Assembly (NCBI RefSeq): GCF_010091945.1
Contig: NZ_WVIE01000010.1
Location: 1 to 64,000 of the forward strand
Length of the DNA stretch: 64,000 bases
Origin: Myxacorys almedinensis A
Lineage (GTDB): Bacteria; Cyanobacteriota; Cyanobacteriia; Leptolyngbyales; Leptolyngbyaceae
Direction: 5' to 3'
The notes under the pieces are model-generated. The model searched no databases. It worked only from the letters and a program-made list of their open reading frames with translations, and was not told where the DNA came from. Position numbers and translations under genes: made by a program. Shown here in pieces: positions 37,238 to 46,483 of this stretch. Positions within the stretch are counted from its first letter, which is position 1. Each line of letters starts with the position of its first letter.

Positions 37238-38518
37238 TCAGGTCGATCGCTGGGTTAGCTGCTGCCGTAGTTGCTGGGGGTTGGCGAGGAGATCTGCCTG
37301 TGCGATCGCGCTTTGTTCCCCACTGTTGAGCCACTTTAGTTGCACCGTTTTGCTCTCGGCTTCGGCATCGCCCAAAATCAGGCAGGCGGTTGCCCCACTG
37401 CGATCAGCGCGTTTAAACTGCTTTCCAAAGGCGCTGCGGCTCAAATCGAGTTCGGTTTTAAAGCCAGCTTGCCGCAGCGATTGAGCCAGTTTCAACGCTT
37501 GCGCTTCTGCCGCTTCGCCTCTAGAAACCACATAAAAATCAACAGAGGACGGAGGTGAAGCCTGAAGGTGCTGAAGCAGAATAACCAACCGTTCTAAGCC
37601 CATCGCCCACCCGATCGCAGGAGTTTCTGGGCCGCCTAGCTGAGGGATCAGCCCGTCATAGCGCCCTCCTGCACACACCGTAGCTTGTGCGCCCAGATCC
37701 GCAGACTGAATCTCAAACACGGTGTGGGTGTAGTAATCCAAGCCGCGCACGAGGCGAGAATTGAGGGTAGATGAGATGCCCAAATCTGCTAGAAGGGCTA
37801 GAAGGGCGTCAAATCGCGTTTGGGAAGCAGGGCTGAGATACTCCAAAATGCTGGGTGCGTTGCCGAGAATGGCTTGGGTGTTGGCATCTTTGCTATCTAA
37901 AATTCTGAGCGGATTGCGCGTGAGCCGGGTTTGCGAGTCGGGATCAAGCTGTTCTTTGAAGGGCGTCAGGTACGCAACAAGGGCTTCTCGGTAGTGCTGA
38001 CGATCGCTGGCGTCTCCGATCGAGTTGAGGTGCAGCGAGAGATCTTTTAAGCCAATGGTTTGCAGAATTTGGGTTGCGATCGCAATCACTTCGGCATCGG
38101 CTCTGCCATCACTACTGCCCAGCAGTTCCACCCCTAGCTGATGAAATTGGCGCTGCCGCCCCGCCTGCGGACGCTCGTAGCGAAACATCGCTCCGGTATA
38201 CCACAACCGCTGCACTCCTCCTTGGGCGTGCAACCCATGCTCGATATACGATCGCACCACACCCGCCGTTCCTTCTGGGCGCAACGTGAGGGAGCGATCG
38301 CCGCGATCGTTGAACGTGTACATTTCCTTGCCCACAACATCGGTTGCCTCGCCGATGCCTCGCTCAAACAAGCTGGTCTGCTCAAATATGGGGGTGCGAA
38401 TTTCTTGATATGCCGCACAGCCTAAAATCTGTCGAGCCACCGACTCGATCATCTGCCAATTGCCAATCTCACTGGGCAAAATATCCCGCGTTCCCCGAAT
38501 TGCTTGAATTGAAGTCAT
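37238..38518 (-). CDS. hisS: Histidyl-tRNA synthetase
   Basis: The 426-residue class II synthetase charges tRNA-His. Motif 1 lies near [20 protein letters not shown]. Motif 2 is in [22 protein letters not shown], the His-binding signatures are [14 protein letters not shown] and CAGGRYDGL, and motif 3 is in [12 protein letters not shown]. The C-terminal anticodon-binding domain follows from about residue 330. Length is normal. Confidence 0.95.
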   Translation of the reverse strand: MTSIQAIRGTRDILPSEIGNWQMIESVARQILGCAAYQEIRTPIFEQTSLFERGIGEATDVVGKEMYTFNDRGDRSLTLRPEGTAGVVRSYIEHGLHAQGGVQRLWYTGAMFRYERPQAGRQRQFHQLGVELLGSSDGRADAEVIAIATQILQTIGLKDLSLHLNSIGDASDRQHYREALVAYLTPFKEQLDPDSQTRLTRNPLRILDSKDANTQAILGNAPSILEYLSPASQTRFDALLALLADLGISSTLNSRLVRGLDYYTHTVFEIQSADLGAQATVCAGGRYDGLIPQLGGPETPAIGWAMGLERLVILLQHLQASPPSSVDFYVVSRGEAAEAQALKLAQSLRQAGFKTELDLSRSAFGKQFKRADRSGATACLILGDAEAESKTVQLKWLNSGEQSAIAQADLLANPQQLRQQLTQRST

Positions 38519-38555
38519 TGCCCTTTTGAGATGTCAATAGTTTAGGTGGACTAGT

Positions 38556-38813
38556 TTAGGTAGACTGGCGCTCCCATGGGCCAAAGCGATCGCTATAGTA
38601 TGCCAAAATTTTCTCAACCTGCGTAGACGCCTCAGATGCCGGATCGGCAATTTCAATCTCTAAACCACCAACCTGGCTTTGAGTGTAGGCAAAGGTGTTA
38701 GAGGTTTGAGGTAGAACATCGGTTGCTACGCCATCGATCTGGGACAGATGGGCGGCAACCTCTCGATACACCGCTAGGGGGAGTTGATCATTGCAAACAA
38801 AGTATTTCAACAC
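38556..38813 (-). CDS. Small conserved-looking protein of unknown function
   Basis: This 85-residue soluble protein (MLKYFVCNDQLPLAVYREVA..., ending YYSDRFGPWERQ) has an alternating pattern suggesting a small alpha/beta fold. Low-complexity sequence is absent, and codon use resembles its neighbours. It lies just upstream of hisS on the same strand (37 bp gap), so the two could be co-transcribed. I do not recognise a family. Confidence 0.6.
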   Translation of the reverse strand: MLKYFVCNDQLPLAVYREVAAHLSQIDGVATDVLPQTSNTFAYTQSQVGGLEIEIADPASEASTQVEKILAYYSDRFGPWERQST

Positions 38814-38935
38814 TTGAACCTCTTGCCGTGTCGTGCTAGGTGGGGCAGGAACTCAATCGATAGGCACCAGATCGATCGGGACTGAACTTAGCATCAGTAC
38901 GATCCCATAATCAAGCCTACGAATTAGACCGAGCG

Positions 38936-39235
38936 TTAGGAAGAGACTTTCTTTTGATTAGCATCATAGGGCGGCAACACGCAGCAATTGACCTCATCAA
39001 TGCAGACTTTGCCCCACTGCAACGCCCATCGCACTAGTGCCACCCGATTATCAGTATCGGTTTTGGTCAGAATATTACTGATGTGATTATCCACCGTTCG
39101 CTTACTAATTTCCAAGGTTTCAGCGATTTCTAAATTGGTAAACCCTGTTGCTACTAGCTCAATGACCTGAAGTTCTCGCTCTGACAATGGCGATTGAGCC
39201 TGCGATGATGACGTTTGAGACTCATTTTCTGCCAT
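38936..39235 (-). CDS. Small LuxR-type regulator, PedR-like
   Basis: This 99-residue protein is essentially a LuxR/NarL helix-turn-helix: PLSERELQVIELVATGFTNL, EIAETLEISKRTVDNHISNI, then a short tail. It has no receiver domain. The tail has Cys residues in CIDEVNCCVLPP. A redox-active tail Cys is the feature of cyanobacterial PedR (Ssl0564), which senses photosynthetic electron transport through thioredoxin. PedR is the likely identity, but other small LuxR proteins of this kind exist. Confidence 0.7.
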   Translation of the reverse strand: MAENESQTSSSQAQSPLSERELQVIELVATGFTNLEIAETLEISKRTVDNHISNILTKTDTDNRVALVRWALQWGKVCIDEVNCCVLPPYDANQKKVSS

Positions 39236-39619
39236 GATCGATCATCCTGCTGTGTATATCTACTTATTCCCTTCTCAATTCTAGGTGGATCTGGGGAAAG
39301 CGCAATCCCCCACCCAATGCTCAATTGGGCAAAGGAGCGCGGAGGCACCACGCTAACCCAGTAAAATTAAGGACGGTCTGCACTGGCATACAGTCTAATC
39401 AGGTCTGGTGAACCGGGTTGGGGGCAGGTGAAGAGAGGGAAATCGATGGCGCGATCGCACACGCGGGATAACATAGAAAGGAGGCAAGTGCTGGCTTTGG
39501 CAGAATGTTAAGCTAATTCGCATTGCCCATCCTCCAATTCTCACCGTCTGTGGATTAGTGCCCGTGGGTGAGCAGCCGTGTCTAACTGTCAGTGCGTAAG
39601 TGTCAGTGCCTAAGTGTCC
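39236..39619 (+). other. Intergenic region with a 14-bp repeat before the PP2C start
   Basis: No gene is supported. CAGTGCGTAAGTGT (39590-39603) is followed directly by CAGTGCCTAAGTGT (39604-39617), and the next bases are the ATG of the phosphatase gene at 39620. The duplication therefore occupies the ribosome-binding region, where no classical Shine-Dalgarno sequence is seen. Confidence 0.6.
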
Positions 39620-41893
39620 ATGCAAAACGATCCGCCTATTCTCCAATGTCCTAACTACTTTTGTCAGACGCTCAATGCAGAGAGCCAGCACATCTGCTCA
39701 AACTGCCAGACGCCTCTGCCAAAGCGGTATCTCTGGGCAGTGGGCGTTGGGTTAGAGGCATATCGACCGGGCGATCTGATCGGCGATCGCTATCGTCTAA
39801 AAAGTCGAAGAATTTTGCTAGATACGCAACCGGGGCTTCCGCCCGATGCCCCCCTCGACATTACCCCCAGCCTAGAGGCTTATTTGCGGCTAATTCCTCA
39901 CCGACTTCACGTTCCGCAAATCTACAGCTACATTGAGTCAAACACCGTTGCTGTGGTGCTGTTAGAGCAGGCTCCCATTTATCCAAACGGGGCACGCTCT
40001 AGCCGAGGTGAGGATCTAGCCGCAACGCTAATGCCTGACCTGCTCAGCCAGTGGACAGCAGGTTTTGCGCTGCGGCAGCTAAATTGGCTCTGGCAAATTG
40101 CTCAGCTTTGGCAACCCCTAAGCCTGGAAAAGGTAGCTTCAACCTTATTAACGCCAGACCTGTTGCGGGTAGATGGGGGGCTAGTGCGATCGCTAGAACT
40201 CGCCCACGACGCTCAGCCGCCAACCCTTGCCCAGCTAGGGCATTTGTGGAGCCAGTGGCAGCCCAGTGCCCATCCTGCGATCGCCGACTTTTTAAACGAC
40301 CTTTGCTACAACCTGGCTCAAGAGCAGATCAAAGCGCCCGAACACCTAGTCTCGGTACTAGATCAGGCGCTAGCGGATGCCGCAAAAGGGCACGATCGCC
40401 AAATTCACATCGCCACCGCCACAGACCAAGGACCGAGCCGCCAAACCAACGAAGACGCCTGTTACCCCGCCCAAGGTGCCAACTTTGCCACATCAACCGA
40501 CGCAACGCCGCTGCCAGTGGTGATTGTGTGTGATGGCATCGGTGGACATGAAGGCGGCGAGGTTGCCTCAGACCTGGCGATCGCCACCATTACCGAGGCA
40601 GTCGAAAAAAATGCCGACCGCGCCATGGATGCCGCCAGCCTTACCCATGTGCTAGATGAAGCCGTCTGCGAGGCAAACAACGAGATCAGCCAGCAAAATG
40701 ACGTTGAACACCGACAAGAACGCCAGCGCATGGGGACAACCGTTGTGCTAGGGCTAGCCCACGCCCATGAGGTTTACCTTGCCCATGTGGGAGATAGCCG
40801 CGCCTATCGCGTTACACGCACAGGCTGCTACCAGGTCACCTTAGATGATGATGTCGCCTCGCGCGAAGTGCGGCTCGGCTACACTCTCTACCGCGCAGCA
40901 CTTCAGCATCCTGCCTCTGGCTCCCTGGTGCAAGCCCTCGGCATGGGCAGTTCCACCTATCTGCACCCCACCGTGCAGCGTTTTGTGTTGGATGAAGACT
41001 GCGTATTTTTGCTGTGTTCCGATGGGCTGAGCGACAACGATCGCATCGAAGAATGCTGGGCAAGAGAGCTTGCCCCCCTGGTAGACGGCACGGATTTGGC
41101 AGTAGCAGCCCGGAGACTGGTCGAGATTGCCAACACCCGCAACGGACACGATAATGTCACGATCGGGCTGCTGCGGTTTCAGATTCGTCAGGGGCAAGGG
41201 TCGCCGCCTCTGGCAATGGCAACCACTCAGCCGAGCGCTGCTCCCAGGACGGCTCCTACCGCAGACTCGGTACCTCACCCCTCGCGAGTGAAAACTCAGA
41301 TCGTTGTGCCGGTTGAGTCGTCCCATTCAGGGCGGTGGCTCACCCCGATTTTCACCCTGCTGGGGTTGCTCGGACTCGGCGGAGTCTTAGCATTTCTATT
41401 GATTCCTGAGCTACGCCGAGCCGCGATGCCACCGCCGCCCTCACCCACCGCTTCGCCACCGCCGACGATCGCACCCGAAGCCCCTCCCTCCCCTAACCTT
41501 CGACTCGCCTCAGGATCACTGCTGCAACTCGAACGCGATCCGGCAAGCCCAAGGCTGCCCCTCTTACGCAACCCCGAACAGCCGATCGATCTATCGGCGC
41601 AACGGATTGTCGGGCAGATGCCATCGGGGAGCGTCCTGCAAGTTGTGGGGCAGCGCACTGTGCAAGGGCAACGCTGGATCGCGCTGAAAGTGTGTTCGGT
41701 GCCGCCGACCGCTGGGGTTGGGTTTGCGATCGCGGGGCAAACCGGGTGGCAGCAAGAACGCGCGATCGCGCCGTTTGTTAACCAAAGCCTCAGCCTCCAG
41801 CCCAATCAGCTAGGCGCGTGTGCCCCTGCATCTCCCAGCCCTACCCCCTCACCTACCCCCTCTGCGGCACAATCTCCTATCCCCAATCGATAA
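39620..41893 (+). CDS. Zinc ribbon/pseudokinase-like/PP2C phosphatase membrane protein
   Basis: This 757-residue protein starts with a zinc ribbon (Cys10, 15, 26, 29). Residues about 50-250 follow the layout of a protein kinase (GDLIGDRYRL, HVPQIYSYIE, LLTPDLLRVDGG, LARLGHLWSQW-like tail) without catalytic motifs, so a pseudokinase is possible. The PP2C domain (about 265-510) is complete: RQTNEDACYP, VIVCDGIGGHEGGE, GTTVVLGLAH, HVGDSRAYRV, LLCSDGLSDND and GHDNVTIGLL supply the metal-binding Asp residues. One membrane helix (about 573-595), a Pro-rich linker and a C-terminal beta domain follow. It probably removes phosphate from Ser/Thr. The CHAT-FHA gene follows by 90 bp. Confidence 0.85.
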   Translation: MQNDPPILQCPNYFCQTLNAESQHICSNCQTPLPKRYLWAVGVGLEAYRPGDLIGDRYRLKSRRILLDTQPGLPPDAPLDITPSLEAYLRLIPHRLHVPQIYSYIESNTVAVVLLEQAPIYPNGARSSRGEDLAATLMPDLLSQWTAGFALRQLNWLWQIAQLWQPLSLEKVASTLLTPDLLRVDGGLVRSLELAHDAQPPTLAQLGHLWSQWQPSAHPAIADFLNDLCYNLAQEQIKAPEHLVSVLDQALADAAKGHDRQIHIATATDQGPSRQTNEDACYPAQGANFATSTDATPLPVVIVCDGIGGHEGGEVASDLAIATITEAVEKNADRAMDAASLTHVLDEAVCEANNEISQQNDVEHRQERQRMGTTVVLGLAHAHEVYLAHVGDSRAYRVTRTGCYQVTLDDDVASREVRLGYTLYRAALQHPASGSLVQALGMGSSTYLHPTVQRFVLDEDCVFLLCSDGLSDNDRIEECWARELAPLVDGTDLAVAARRLVEIANTRNGHDNVTIGLLRFQIRQGQGSPPLAMATTQPSAAPRTAPTADSVPHPSRVKTQIVVPVESSHSGRWLTPIFTLLGLLGLGGVLAFLLIPELRRAAMPPPPSPTASPPPTIAPEAPPSPNLRLASGSLLQLERDPASPRLPLLRNPEQPIDLSAQRIVGQMPSGSVLQVVGQRTVQGQRWIALKVCSVPPTAGVGFAIAGQTGWQQERAIAPFVNQSLSLQPNQLGACAPASPSPTPSPTPSAAQSPIPNR

Positions 41894-41983
41894 CTGAATC
41901 CACCATCAAGAGTGCGTTTCTAGGGTGCCTAGCCTTTAAGATTGAGTTTGGGAACCATCCTTTTTAATCTCTGTAACGAATTA

Positions 41984-43624
41984 ATGGCTCTGTTGGACAT
42001 TCCCTGCTTAAGTTTAGCGATCGGGCGATTGCGGGCAACCCAAGCGCCGCACTTCGCCATTCATGTGATCCAAGCGCCCTACCGAGCGGGGTATGTTTTA
42101 CACGACTCGATCTGGTCAGACGACCTGGCACAGCTTTGGTGGTCATGGCAAGAACTCTTTTCAGCGCGGGGGTTGCCCGATGTTCCCCATGTGTCGCAAG
42201 CCCGCCCCCCTGTGCTGATCGAGCCGCCGTTAGGGCAGCCCGTTTCTCGCGGGGCGCGGCTGATGCAAACGTTGGGGGTTGCCCTCTGGCAGTGGTTATT
42301 TGAGGGGGCAATTCAGAGTAGCCTCGATCAGAGCCAAGGAATCGCCATTGGGCAGGGCAAGCCGCTCCGCATTCGGCTAGATGTCCGAGATCCCGGTCTA
42401 ATTGAGATTCCGTGGGAAATTATGCAGAGCGATGCTGGCAAACAAGCCGTGTCGCTGAGTCAGCAGCTTCTGTTTAGCCGTACCACTAGCGACGTAGATG
42501 CCCTGCCCCTGCTCCGCTCTGAGCAAAGTTTGACCATTCTTTTGGTGCTTGGTCAAGATGCCGCACCGGGGACAGGATCTAATGTTGCGCCGTCAGATGG
42601 AACTCAAAATGCAGCGCTCAACCGGCTGCGGCTTGAACAAGAAGCGATCGCACTCACCCGAATTCTTAAGTCTCCAGAGCCACGAGGGGAGACTGGGCGA
42701 CGGAGTGCCCCCTGTCGGGTTGATACCCTATTGCAGCCAACCCCGGCAGAATTGACCGAAGCGATCGAAACAAAGCGCTACAACGTTCTGTTCTATGCGG
42801 GGCACGGGGTTCCGGCTCCGGATGGGGGCATGTTGTTCTTGCGCCCCGATCTCCCCATGAACGGCACAGAGCTTGCCCAAGTTTTGACGCGCTGCCAGGT
42901 CAAGCTAGCGGTGTTTAATGCCTGCTGGGGTGCTCAATCTGATCGGCAAGGCTATCAGGCGATCCCGCGTAGCAGTTTGGCAGAAGTGCTGCTGCACCAC
43001 GGAGTGCCTGCCGTTTTAGCCATGCGAGATTCGATCACCGACGAAGAAGCGCTGAGCTTTATTGAGGTTTTTGCTCAAGCTCTGGCGCAACGAATGCCGA
43101 TTGACCAAGCCGTTGCGGTTGCTCGTCAACATTTACTAACGTTGTTTCGGTTTAACCACCAAGCCTGGACGCTGCCCGTGCTGTATATGCACCCAGAGTT
43201 TGATGGAGAATTGCTCAAGCCGCTAGATGAAAGCTTGACTCAAATTCCGCGCACGCCTAGCCAACTTGGGCAACCTACCCCGATCGCGGCTCTGCGATCG
43301 CTCGACACGTCTAGGGTATGGCAGATCCGGGGAGGCTTGATGCGAGTCGGCATGAGTACCGAAAATGATGTCGTTTTAACGAGCGAACCGGGCGTCTCTC
43401 GCAAACACGCCGAGATTTTCTATCGCAGCGTTGTAGAAGGAGCAAACCAACCGACGTACTTTCTTCGCGATTTTTCTCGGTATGGCACCTGGGTCACGGT
43501 GGCAGGGGATTGGCAAAAAGTTCATCATCAGGAAGTATGTTTGCAGCCCGGAGCGCAGCTAAAATTTGGGGGGTCTCAAAATTCGGTTTTAGAATTTTCG
43601 GTTATGCTATCGGATGCGCCGTAA
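41984..43624 (+). CDS. CHAT protease-like domain protein with C-terminal FHA
   Basis: The 546-residue protein carries a CHAT (caspase-like) domain with the catalytic pair His274 in LFYAGHGVPAPDGG and Cys314 in LAVFNACWGAQ. A C-terminal FHA domain (about 440-540) has GLMRVGMSTENDVVL, VSRKHAEIFYR and YGTWV, which binds phosphothreonine. The N-terminal 120 residues are unassigned. The ATG at 41984 is chosen over an in-frame TTG at 41942. The FHA module next to a PP2C gene suggests control by reversible phosphorylation. The CHAT pair suggests proteolysis or scaffold function; the substrate is unknown. Confidence 0.87.
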   Translation: MALLDIPCLSLAIGRLRATQAPHFAIHVIQAPYRAGYVLHDSIWSDDLAQLWWSWQELFSARGLPDVPHVSQARPPVLIEPPLGQPVSRGARLMQTLGVALWQWLFEGAIQSSLDQSQGIAIGQGKPLRIRLDVRDPGLIEIPWEIMQSDAGKQAVSLSQQLLFSRTTSDVDALPLLRSEQSLTILLVLGQDAAPGTGSNVAPSDGTQNAALNRLRLEQEAIALTRILKSPEPRGETGRRSAPCRVDTLLQPTPAELTEAIETKRYNVLFYAGHGVPAPDGGMLFLRPDLPMNGTELAQVLTRCQVKLAVFNACWGAQSDRQGYQAIPRSSLAEVLLHHGVPAVLAMRDSITDEEALSFIEVFAQALAQRMPIDQAVAVARQHLLTLFRFNHQAWTLPVLYMHPEFDGELLKPLDESLTQIPRTPSQLGQPTPIAALRSLDTSRVWQIRGGLMRVGMSTENDVVLTSEPGVSRKHAEIFYRSVVEGANQPTYFLRDFSRYGTWVTVAGDWQKVHHQEVCLQPGAQLKFGGSQNSVLEFSVMLSDAP

Positions 43625-43815
43625 GGTGTAATGGGCGAAGCATTAAGACTGGGCAAAGCCCCAAGCTCCAAGAATCTATGGAGGACATTGCAGAAACTGT
43701 CCTATGGTTGGGTGATTTAACGGAAATTATGGGATCGGTTACGGAATTGGCAACGGGCAGTCTGTAGCTCTAGAAAGCAAACCTAGTTAATTCGTGGATG
43801 CGGGATTCATCAGCT

Positions 43816-44421
43816 ATGAGTAAGGAAGCAAGTCGTTCTAATCGCCCGACACAAGTGGAGCAAGATCTTTTAAATGCCTTGCTCAAGGCAGAAGGTGTGA
43901 TTGTGAACGGGGATGAGTTTGAACTGTTAGATGAGCCACAGAGCAACATTACTTATCCGTGGAACCCCGCCGATCCAGCGTCGGAAGCCTTTTTTAACCA
44001 ATTAGAGCAAGACCTGGTGCTAGCGTTGTCTGATTCAGAAGTAGCTGAGCGATCGCAGGCATTTTCCCGTCATATCGATCAGCTTTTCTCCGCAACCAGT
44101 TTACAAACGTCGCTAGCCCACAAGTTTGCCAACGTGCCGCAAGAGCTATTGAACGCCATTGCACGGCAGGCTCAGCAGGTGGCTCAAACCACTACCACGC
44201 TGGCAGATCAGCTAGTGCAATGTGTGCAAGACGTGCTGCCTCAGTGGGCAGAAGACGATTTGCGGGTGCTCGCGCGTCCGCTTGCTTACGCGATGCGCGG
44301 GGATGAGGCGGCGAGTAGCCTGCCTTCGGCAACGTGGGACGATCTCTCTGAAACGGAGCAAGCTCGGATGAGTTTAGCGATCGCACGCTATGCCATCGAT
44401 CTTGAAGCTGGGAAAAAGTAA
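43816..44421 (+). CDS. Unknown mostly helical protein downstream of CHAT-FHA
   Basis: This protein of about 201 residues is soluble, acidic and mostly helical, with Gln/Ala-rich stretches (ALSDSEVAERSQAFSRH, IARQAQQVAQTTTTLADQLV). No family is recognised. It is the third plus-strand gene after the PP2C and CHAT-FHA genes (about 190 bp gap) and ends before a hairpin, so it may belong to the same unit as a substrate or adaptor. A start six codons upstream (43798) is possible. Confidence 0.7.
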   Translation: MSKEASRSNRPTQVEQDLLNALLKAEGVIVNGDEFELLDEPQSNITYPWNPADPASEAFFNQLEQDLVLALSDSEVAERSQAFSRHIDQLFSATSLQTSLAHKFANVPQELLNAIARQAQQVAQTTTTLADQLVQCVQDVLPQWAEDDLRVLARPLAYAMRGDEAASSLPSATWDDLSETEQARMSLAIARYAIDLEAGKK

Positions 44422-44449
44422 GCTGGCAATTCACCCAATTTTACCCTTG

Positions 44450-44478
44450 CCCCTAGTCCTGCCATTAAAGGCTAGGGG
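44450..44478 (+). terminator. Hairpin after the helical protein gene
   Basis: CCCCTAG pairs with CTAGGGG, extended by CCT/AGG with a bulged T. No long U-run follows, so termination strength is uncertain. Confidence 0.4.
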
Positions 44479-44625
44479 AACGCAACATAGGTTGTTTTCT
44501 AACGTGGAAGCCGCAAGTTAAACCCCAAGTTAAACAATGAGTTTCGTAACGTGGATTACTTAAGAAGGTATGGTCGCTGCGTTAAATTAGCTGAGATGTT
44601 CTGCAACCCAAAAATTACTCTCAAT

Positions 44626-44657
44626 ATCAATGTCAATTGAAATCAATGTCAATTGAG
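44626..44657. repeat. 16-bp tandem duplication
   Basis: ATCAATGTCAATTGAA is followed directly by ATCAATGTCAATTGAG, upstream of the UPF0175 gene. Confidence 0.95.
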
Positions 44658-44720
44658 CAAAATACAGCGCTCGTCTTAGAGGTTACTCTAGAGGAAGGAC
44701 AGAACCCATAAGTTGCAAAT

Positions 44721-44999
44721 ATGAGCGTGCTAATTTCTGACGACATTCTTCAAGCTGCACATATAACTGAGGCAGAACTGAAGCACGAAATTGCAATTCT
44801 ACTATTTCAGCAGAAGAAGCTAGGACTGAGTAAAGCACGGGAACTGGCAGGAATACCGCTGATTGAGTTCCAACGAGAGTTAGCCAATCGAGGGCTTTCG
44901 GTGCAAGATGAGATGATTTTGAGACAGGACGGTTTCGTTCATTGCAAGACTTTGCAGAGGAACAACGTCACAAATATCATTTGCTATAAAAATTCATGA
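44721..44999 (+). CDS. UPF0175-family antitoxin-like protein, probably frameshifted
   Basis: Residues 1-62 match the UPF0175 pattern (ISDDILQAAHITEAELKHEI, LLFQQKKLGLSKARELAGIP, FQRELANRGLSV), a family often annotated as ribbon-helix-helix-like antitoxins. The usual acidic DFE-type C-terminus is missing from this frame and reappears in another. After codon 64, skipping two bases (44913-44914) gives DFETGRFRSLQDFAEEQ and a stop at 44987-44989. I read this as a 2-nt insertion or duplication (GAG AT GAT TTT GAG) and hence a decayed or variant gene. No toxin partner (PIN domain) follows. Confidence 0.6.
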   Translation: MSVLISDDILQAAHITEAELKHEIAILLFQQKKLGLSKARELAGIPLIEFQRELANRGLSVQDEMILRQDGFVHCKTLQRNNVTNIICYKNS

Positions 45000-45065
45000 C
45001 CTTGAGAGTCAGGACTCTGAAGAGACTTAACTTGCATTCTCCGTCCGCTCGAAATGGAGGTCTTT

Positions 45066-45102
45066 CTCACTCAGTAGTAAGATTAGCGAGTGAGCGTTTT
45101 TT
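45066..45102 (+). terminator. Terminator just upstream of aroB
   Basis: CTCACTC (45066-45072) pairs with GAGTGAG (45088-45094), and CGTTTTTT follows. It ends transcription from the UPF0175 side. Lying 16 bp before the aroB ATG, it could also act as an attenuator. Confidence 0.7.
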
Positions 45103-45117
45103 GCGGAAGTTCTGATC

Positions 45118-46218
45118 ATGCAAGCTGTGATTCCGGTTTCGTTGCCTCAAAACTCGTATGAGATTGCGATCGCATCCCACAATCTCGATCAAATCGGCAC
45201 CTGGATGACAAACGAAACGACCAAGAAGCTCGGCAAAAAAGTTCTTGCCGTCTCAAATCCAACAATATTTAAACACTATGGGCAACGGGTCATCGATTCG
45301 TTGACAAATGCTGGATTTGCCGTCAGTCATTGCATTCTGCCTGCGGGAGAGCGCTACAAAACTCCGGCAACGCTTCAAAAAATCTATGACGCGGCGTTAG
45401 AACATCATTTAGAGCGATCGTCTACGTTAGTGGCGCTTGGTGGCGGCGTGATTGGCGACATGACCGGATTTGCAGCAGCAACCTGGTTGCGAGGAATCAA
45501 TGTCGTGCAGGTTCCAACGTCGTTGCTCGCTATGGTTGATGCAGCGATCGGTGGCAAAACCGGAGTGAATCATCCGAGGGGCAAAAATCTGATTGGAGCC
45601 TTTCATCAGCCGCGATTGGTGCTAATCGATCCGCAAGTGTTGAAGACGTTGCCTGCTCGTGAGTTTCGAGCCGGAATTGCTGAAGTGATCAAATACGGCA
45701 TCATTTGGGATAGGGAACTCTTTGATCAGCTAGAGAACGCGCCCCGCCTTGATCAGATTCGCTACGTCAGCGAAGACCTGTTGCAAGATATTCTGACTCG
45801 TTCGTGTCAAGCCAAAGCCCATGTGGTCAGCAAAGACGAGAAGGAATCAGGACTGCGGGAAATTCTCAATTACGGACACACGATCGGACATGCGGTGGAA
45901 AGCCTCACCGGATACCGCGTGGTGAATCATGGCGAAGGCGTGGCGATCGGGATGGTTGCCGCCGGATTAATTGCTGTCAAGATGGGACTTTGGGATCGAG
46001 AAAGTAGCGATCGACAAATTGCGTTAATCGAAAAAGTAGGCTTACCAACTCGCCTACCCGAAGGCATGGATCTAGATGCGATCGTAGCCACCTTGCAATC
46101 AGACAAAAAGGTGAAAGAGGGCAAAGTTCGATTTGTGCTGCCAAGACAGATTGGCTCGGTGATTGTTAGCGATCAAGTTGAAGCTGAGGTGATTCGGCAT
46201 GTCTTGCAACAAATGTGA
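45118..46218 (+). CDS. aroB: 3-dehydroquinate synthase
   Basis: The 366-residue enzyme makes 3-dehydroquinate, step two of the shikimate pathway. It shows the NAD-binding [41 protein letters not shown], the metal-binding [16 protein letters not shown] and [17 protein letters not shown]. Length and order fit the family. It is a single gene here, and its end faces the minus-strand DUF4926 gene. Confidence 0.96.
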   Translation: MQAVIPVSLPQNSYEIAIASHNLDQIGTWMTNETTKKLGKKVLAVSNPTIFKHYGQRVIDSLTNAGFAVSHCILPAGERYKTPATLQKIYDAALEHHLERSSTLVALGGGVIGDMTGFAAATWLRGINVVQVPTSLLAMVDAAIGGKTGVNHPRGKNLIGAFHQPRLVLIDPQVLKTLPAREFRAGIAEVIKYGIIWDRELFDQLENAPRLDQIRYVSEDLLQDILTRSCQAKAHVVSKDEKESGLREILNYGHTIGHAVESLTGYRVVNHGEGVAIGMVAAGLIAVKMGLWDRESSDRQIALIEKVGLPTRLPEGMDLDAIVATLQSDKKVKEGKVRFVLPRQIGSVIVSDQVEAEVIRHVLQQM

Positions 46219-46219
46219 G

Positions 46220-46480
46220 CTAGGAGGATGCCCTAATTTCAGTTGAGTTGGATTCACGTGCGCCCCATATTTGAGGTAATGGCGTTGCCCACGAAACCGG
46301 AATAAAGCCAACATCAAGCGTCTCACCATCTTGGAAAACCTCGATCGCGTAGCCCGGTTCTAATTGGTTGCGGTTTGAAGGGAGATGATCAACCACGACG
46401 CCGCGATCGCCTGCTTTCACTGCACTGTCTGGAACATCCCGTATCATCATCACCCATTGAAATAAGTCTGCTGTGTCCAT
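46220..46480 (-). CDS. DUF4926-like small protein
   Basis: This 86-residue protein has the short beta-strand pattern of DUF4926: VMMIRDVPDSAVKAGDRGVV, GYAIEVFQDGETLDVGFIPV. The family is frequent in cyanobacteria beside other small proteins of unknown function. It lies 3 bp after the DUF6883-like gene, so they are co-translated and may form a toxin-antitoxin-like pair, which is inference. The family name is from memory. Confidence 0.7.
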   Translation of the reverse strand: MDTADLFQWVMMIRDVPDSAVKAGDRGVVVDHLPSNRNQLEPGYAIEVFQDGETLDVGFIPVSWATPLPQIWGARESNSTEIRASS

Positions 46481-46483
46481 TTG

